From Candidatus Omnitrophota bacterium (GTDB lineage Bacteria; Omnitrophota; Gorgyraeia; Aquiviventales; Aquiviventaceae): DNA of 35,219 nt. The stretch covers positions 1-35,219 of the forward strand of contig JACQWM010000022.1 of assembly GCA_016209275.1 (NCBI GenBank), given 5' to 3'. Both the position numbers and the translations under genes were made by a program. Every line of letters starts with the position of its first letter. Positions within the stretch are counted from its first letter, which is position 1. Of this stretch, positions 30,479 through 35,219 are shown piece after piece. Below the pieces are notes generated by a model, which saw nothing but the letters and a program-made list of their open reading frames with translations, was not told the DNA's origin and did no database searches.

Positions 30479-31591
30479 ATGCCGACTGAGCGCGCTGTCC
30501 TTGTGACCATCGAGCTGGATCGCCGTTTCTCCAAGGACGGGATGGCCTGGCCGCTTCAGGATGAGGCGCAGGAGTTGAGAGAGTTGGCGGCTTCCTCCGG
30601 CTGCGCAGTGGCCGGAGAAGTGGCCGCCCGGCGCCATACGCCGGTGGCCGGGACATTTTTGGGCAGCGGCAAGCTCGAGGAAATCGCCGGTGTCGCGCGC
30701 GAAACCCAAGCGCACGTCGTCATCTTCAATCATGAGCTCTCGCCCGCCCAGCAGCGGAACATTGAAGACGCGCTGCGGGTGAAGACCATCGATCGCACGC
30801 AGCTCATCCTCGACATCTTTGCCCAGCGCGCGACATCCCAGGAAGGCAAAGTGCAGGTGGAGGTGGCACAGCTGCGGTATCTCCTCCCCCGGCTGGCGGG
30901 CAAGGGGATCATGCTCTCGCGGCTTGGAGGCGGCATCGGCACGCGCGGCCCCGGCGAGCAAAAACTCGAAGTCGATCGCCGGCGCATCCGCCACCGCATC
31001 GCGCGCCTCTCCGATGAATTGGAAAAGCTCGGGCGCCGGCGGCTGGCCACGCGCGCGCGGCGCAAGGAGACCGCGGTGCCGGTCATGGCGCTTGTCGGCT
31101 ACACCAACGCGGGAAAAAGCACGCTGTTGAACCGGCTCACGCGGGCCGACGCCGCGGCTCGCCATCAGCTCTTCACAACATTGGATCCGCTCGCGCGCCG
31201 CCTGCGGCTTCCCGGCGGTCAGATCGTGATTCTCACCGACACCGTGGGGTTTCTCCATCAGCTGCCGCATCATCTGATCGAGGCGTTCCAGGCGACACTT
31301 GAGGAGGCGCGGGATGCCGAGTGCCTGCTGCATGTGGTGGATGCCAGCCACCCGCAGGCTTCCTCGCAGATCGAAGCGGTGCATGAAGTCCTCAAGACGC
31401 TGGCGTTGCATGAGAAGCCGGCGATCACGATTTTGAATAAGCGGGATCGCGTGGCTAACACCGACCGGCTGACGGCCCTGGAGCACGCCTATCGCCCTGC
31501 CTGCGCCATCTCCGCCAAGACCGGGGAAGGTCTTGAGGCGCTCCTGGCCCTCATGGAATTGACGCTTGACAACGCTTCCGAGATCGCCTAA
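30479..31591 (+). CDS. hflX: Ribosome-associated GTPase HflX
   Basis: A 370-residue HflX. The N-terminal domain (about 1-180) has the HflX signature FLGSGKLEEIA, NHELSPAQQRNIEDAL, DRTQLILDIFAQRATSQEGK and SRLGGGIGTRGPGEQKLE. The G domain has G1 GYTNAGKST, the G2 region FTTLDPLARRL, G3 DTVGF, G4 NKRD and G5-like SAKTGEG. HflX splits stalled or heat-stressed 70S ribosomes. The C-terminal domain is short. It sits between miaA and the heat-shock operon; the hrcA promoter overlaps its 3' end. Confidence 0.95.
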   Translation: MPTERAVLVTIELDRRFSKDGMAWPLQDEAQELRELAASSGCAVAGEVAARRHTPVAGTFLGSGKLEEIAGVARETQAHVVIFNHELSPAQQRNIEDALRVKTIDRTQLILDIFAQRATSQEGKVQVEVAQLRYLLPRLAGKGIMLSRLGGGIGTRGPGEQKLEVDRRRIRHRIARLSDELEKLGRRRLATRARRKETAVPVMALVGYTNAGKSTLLNRLTRADAAARHQLFTTLDPLARRLRLPGGQIVILTDTVGFLHQLPHHLIEAFQATLEEARDAECLLHVVDASHPQASSQIEAVHEVLKTLALHEKPAITILNKRDRVANTDRLTALEHAYRPACAISAKTGEGLEALLALMELTLDNASEIA

Positions 31592-31594
31592 ACT
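31566..31594 (+). promoter_or_regulatory. Promoter of the hrcA-grpE-dnaK operon
   Basis: TTGACA (31566-31571), a 17-bp spacer and TAAACT (31589-31594) form a sigma70/sigmaA promoter. It lies in the last codons of hflX, and its -10 box includes the hflX stop codon TAA (31589-31591). The CIRCE operator starts 5 bp downstream, covering the transcription start. Confidence 0.85.
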
Positions 31595-31599
31595 TAGGT

Positions 31600-31626
31600 T
31601 TAGCACTCGATACTTCAGAGTGCTAA
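31600..31626. promoter_or_regulatory. CIRCE operator (HrcA binding site)
   Basis: TTAGCACTC (31600-31608), nine spacer bases and GAGTGCTAA (31618-31626) match the CIRCE consensus exactly. HrcA bound here blocks the promoter just upstream. Loss of HrcA folding under heat would release the operon. Confidence 0.97.
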
Positions 31627-31639
31627 TCCAAGGAATCCA

Positions 31640-32689
31640 ATGTCCGTAACTGACTTTGACGAAAGGAGAAAGAGAATCCTTGAGCTCATCATCGAGGCGT
31701 ATGTGTCAACCGCCTCGCCGGTGGGCTCTGAGATGATTGCGCGCAAGCTGCGCTCAAGTTTAAGCTCTGCCACGATCCGCAACATCATGGTGGAGCTGGA
31801 AGAGCAGGGCTTGCTGGAGCAGCCACATACCTCGGCCGGACGCGTGCCCACGGATTTGGGGTATCGGTTTTACGTGGATTCGGTGATGGACGCGCCCCGC
31901 CTCTCCGCGGAGCGGATCCAGCAGATTGAAGTACTGATCCACCCGGCGGCGATGGAAGTTGAGCAGCTGCTGGAGCGGGCGAGTGCCGCGCTCTCCGAGT
32001 TGACCCAGCAAGCCGCGTTTGTGGTGGCCCCCACCGTCAAGCGCAGCACCGTCAAGCAAGTGGAGCTAGTCCCTTTGAGCGTGCGCAAGCTGCTGTGCGT
32101 GCTCATCGCCAATGACGAGATGATCACCTCGCACGTGATTGAGGTCGAAGAGCCGCTGACGCGCGATGAGGCGACGGCCCTGGTGCGGTTCATCAACACG
32201 GAGCTTGTCGGGCTCTCCTGCGTGGAATTGCTCAGCTCGCTTGAGCGCCGCATTCTGGGCGAGAGCGATTCGTTCTATCACCTGGTGAAGCGCTCGTTGG
32301 ATATTTTGCAGCATGCGCTGTTGACCGAGCCTGAGGAGCGGCTCTTCCTTGACGGGGCCACGTATGTGGTGGCGCAACCGGAATTTGCCCGCGATCCGCA
32401 CAAGGCGCACGCGCTGCTCAAGGGGCTGGATCAGGAGCAAATCTTGCTGCAGCGCATTACGGAGGATCTGGCGTTCGCCGGCGTTCGCGTTCGGATCGGC
32501 AAGGAAGTCCAGGTGCCGGGCTTGGAAGAGTGCAGTTACGTCGCAGCACCTTTCGCCATGCATAACGAGGTCGTTGGCGGTGTTGGCGTGCTCGGGCCGA
32601 AGCGGATGGATTACCCGCGCATGCGTTCGCTGGTGGAGGCGATGAGCCGCTCGATCACGGATCTCTTGAACCGATGGGACACCCTGTAA
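31640..32689 (+). CDS. hrcA: Heat-inducible transcriptional repressor HrcA
   Basis: A 349-residue HrcA of normal length. The N-terminal winged helix (about 5-70) has RRKRILELIIEAYVSTASPV and SSATIRNIMVELEEQGLLEQ, then PHTSAGRVPTDLGYRFYVDS. The GAF-like regulatory domain (about 100-330) ends in MHNEVVGGVGVLGPKRMDYP. It represses its own operon through the CIRCE site 14 bp upstream of its start and depends on the chaperonin for activity in well-studied bacteria. A TTAGCAC-type leader and GGAAT precede the ATG. It overlaps grpE by 16 bp. Confidence 0.97.
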   Translation: MSVTDFDERRKRILELIIEAYVSTASPVGSEMIARKLRSSLSSATIRNIMVELEEQGLLEQPHTSAGRVPTDLGYRFYVDSVMDAPRLSAERIQQIEVLIHPAAMEVEQLLERASAALSELTQQAAFVVAPTVKRSTVKQVELVPLSVRKLLCVLIANDEMITSHVIEVEEPLTRDEATALVRFINTELVGLSCVELLSSLERRILGESDSFYHLVKRSLDILQHALLTEPEERLFLDGATYVVAQPEFARDPHKAHALLKGLDQEQILLQRITEDLAFAGVRVRIGKEVQVPGLEECSYVAAPFAMHNEVVGGVGVLGPKRMDYPRMRSLVEAMSRSITDLLNRWDTL

Positions 32690-33280
32690 ACCCTGAGCAC
32701 CCCGCGCCGGAGCAACCAGCGCTCGAGGTGCGCGTGCCGCCGGAGCTGGCCGAGAAGCGGCAGCGCGCGGCCGCGCACGACGAGCTTGAACGGCTCAAGA
32801 GCGAGGCGGCGGAGGCCAAGGACAACTATCTTCGCGCGGTGGCCGAGATTGACAACACGAAGAAGCGGCTTCAGCGCGAGAAGGACGAGTTTGCCAAGTA
32901 CGCGGCGGAGTCCGTGATCCGCGGCCTCTTACCGATTGTGGATAGTTTGGATCAAGCGCTCGTGGCCGTTGATAAACAGTCGGATCCCCAGGCCGTGATC
33001 AAAGGCGTGCACCTGATTTACCGGCAACTGCTCGGCGTGTTGGAGCAGGAGGGGGTCAAGCGCATTTCGACCATCGGAGAGCGGTTTGATCCGCATCTGC
33101 ATGAGGCGGCAGGGCATGTTCCAGTCGCCGATGGAGCGGTGGATGGCACCATTCAAGAGGAAGTGCACGTGGGCTACACGATGCATGGCAAAGTGATTCG
33201 ACCAGCGTTAGTGAAAATTGCAAAGGCGACCCATGACACACGACCCACGACGTATGACCAAGATCAAGGAGGAATAGATA

Positions 33281-33288
<8 letters not shown>
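32674..33288 (+). CDS. grpE: Nucleotide exchange factor GrpE
   Basis: A 204-residue GrpE. A long N-terminal coiled coil (about 28-80, with [20 protein letters not shown]) leads into the dimer domain and the C-terminal beta-domain with the signature [35 protein letters not shown]. It releases ADP from DnaK. The last 20 residues ([19 protein letters not shown]) lie beyond the conserved VKIAK end and come from a 7-bp tandem repeat plus the dnaK ribosome binding site region. It overlaps hrcA by 16 bp and dnaK by 8 bp. Confidence 0.96.
33230..33257 (+). repeat. Heptanucleotide tandem repeat at the end of grpE
   Basis: Four 7-bp units CCCATGA, CACACGA, CCCACGA and CGTATGA follow one another. They encode a non-conserved tail after the usual GrpE terminus, just upstream of the dnaK ribosome binding site AAGGAGG. 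Confidence 0.7.
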
Positions 33289-35158
<1,870 letters not shown>

Positions 35159-35160
35159 GG

Positions 35161-35200
35161 CGATATCAGATATGAAATGGCCATTTCATATCTGATATCG
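35161..35200. repeat. Perfect 40-bp palindrome after dnaK (copy 2)
   Basis: The core arm GATATCAGATATGAAATGG (35162-35180) is followed at once by its exact reverse complement, and an outer C/G pair extends the symmetry to 40 bp. It begins 3 bp after the dnaK stop. It is the same element as the one in miaB apart from a symmetric three-base change. There is no T-tract, so it is not a classical terminator. Confidence 0.9.
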
Positions 35201-35219
35201 TTGTGGAAAAGCTGTGGAA

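Noticed and set aside
35161-35200. Palindrome after dnaK as a transcription terminator
   Set aside because: The element is AT-rich, loop-free and lacks a T-tract, and a near copy lies inside the miaB coding region.

Overview
The window is GC-rich, gene-dense bacterial chromosome, complete at most gene ends, with no rRNA, tRNA, CRISPR array, transposase or phage gene that I can see. The lineage cannot be fixed from sequence alone. The combination of a hydrogenase-related membrane complex, two large GH94-type phosphorylase-like proteins, a DUF378 protein, a DUF5678/aspartic-protease pair, a miaB-miaA-hflX-hrcA-grpE-dnaK run, and short repeats scattered into housekeeping genes suggests an anaerobic or microaerophilic, poorly cultured phylum. 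Omnitrophota or a similar lineage is my low-confidence guess.

Region 1 (1-8816): a DUF378 membrane protein and a stand-alone receiver domain face a seven-gene minus-strand operon. The operon starts from a TTGACA/TATGCT promoter that overlaps the end of the upstream GH94 gene. Its first gene is a helix-turn-helix protein fused to a PtsN-like EIIA domain. It is followed by HyfB-, HyfC-, HyfE-, HyfF-, HyfG- and HyfI-like subunits. The large subunit lacks the cysteines that hold the [NiFe] site and the small subunit carries a fused 2x[4Fe-4S] ferredoxin, so this looks like an energy-converting hydrogenase-related (Ehr) complex, not a hydrogenase.

Region 2 (8813-18780): two minus-strand GH94-type genes flank a plus-strand signalling block. 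The block is a MerR regulator with a textbook 19-bp-spacer promoter, a membrane PAS protein, a CHASE-PAS histidine kinase and a receiver protein. The receiver gene overlaps the second GH94 gene tail to tail by 104 bp.

Region 3 (18781-21173): six small genes encode envelope or stress-type proteins (exported beta-protein, Cys-rich metallothionein-like protein, amphipathic-helix protein, GlsB/YeaQ family protein, lipoprotein, small anchored protein). A promoter region with four 11-bp GTCA-type direct repeats, resembling a Pho box, lies in front. Two of these genes and the response regulator of region 2 share a covarying hairpin directly before the ribosome binding site, which may be an undescribed cis-acting RNA.

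Region 4 (21174-27239): two membrane/coiled-coil proteins, a ferritin-like/VIT1 metal transporter, pirin, ChrA, a methyltransferase, a probable amidohydrolase remnant, and the DUF5678/retropepsin-like pair.

Region 5 (27240-35219): a repeat-rich spacer and an AT-richer orphan gene precede the tRNA-modification genes miaB-miaA, the ribosome GTPase hflX, and the heat-shock operon hrcA-grpE-dnaK under a perfect CIRCE operator. Two near-identical 38-bp perfect palindromes occur here, one in frame inside miaB and one just after dnaK. Three unrelated 7-bp tandem repeat tracts sit inside miaB and at the ends of grpE and dnaK. These repeats, the covarying hairpin leaders and the Ehr operon with its HTH-EIIA regulator are the features most worth following up.
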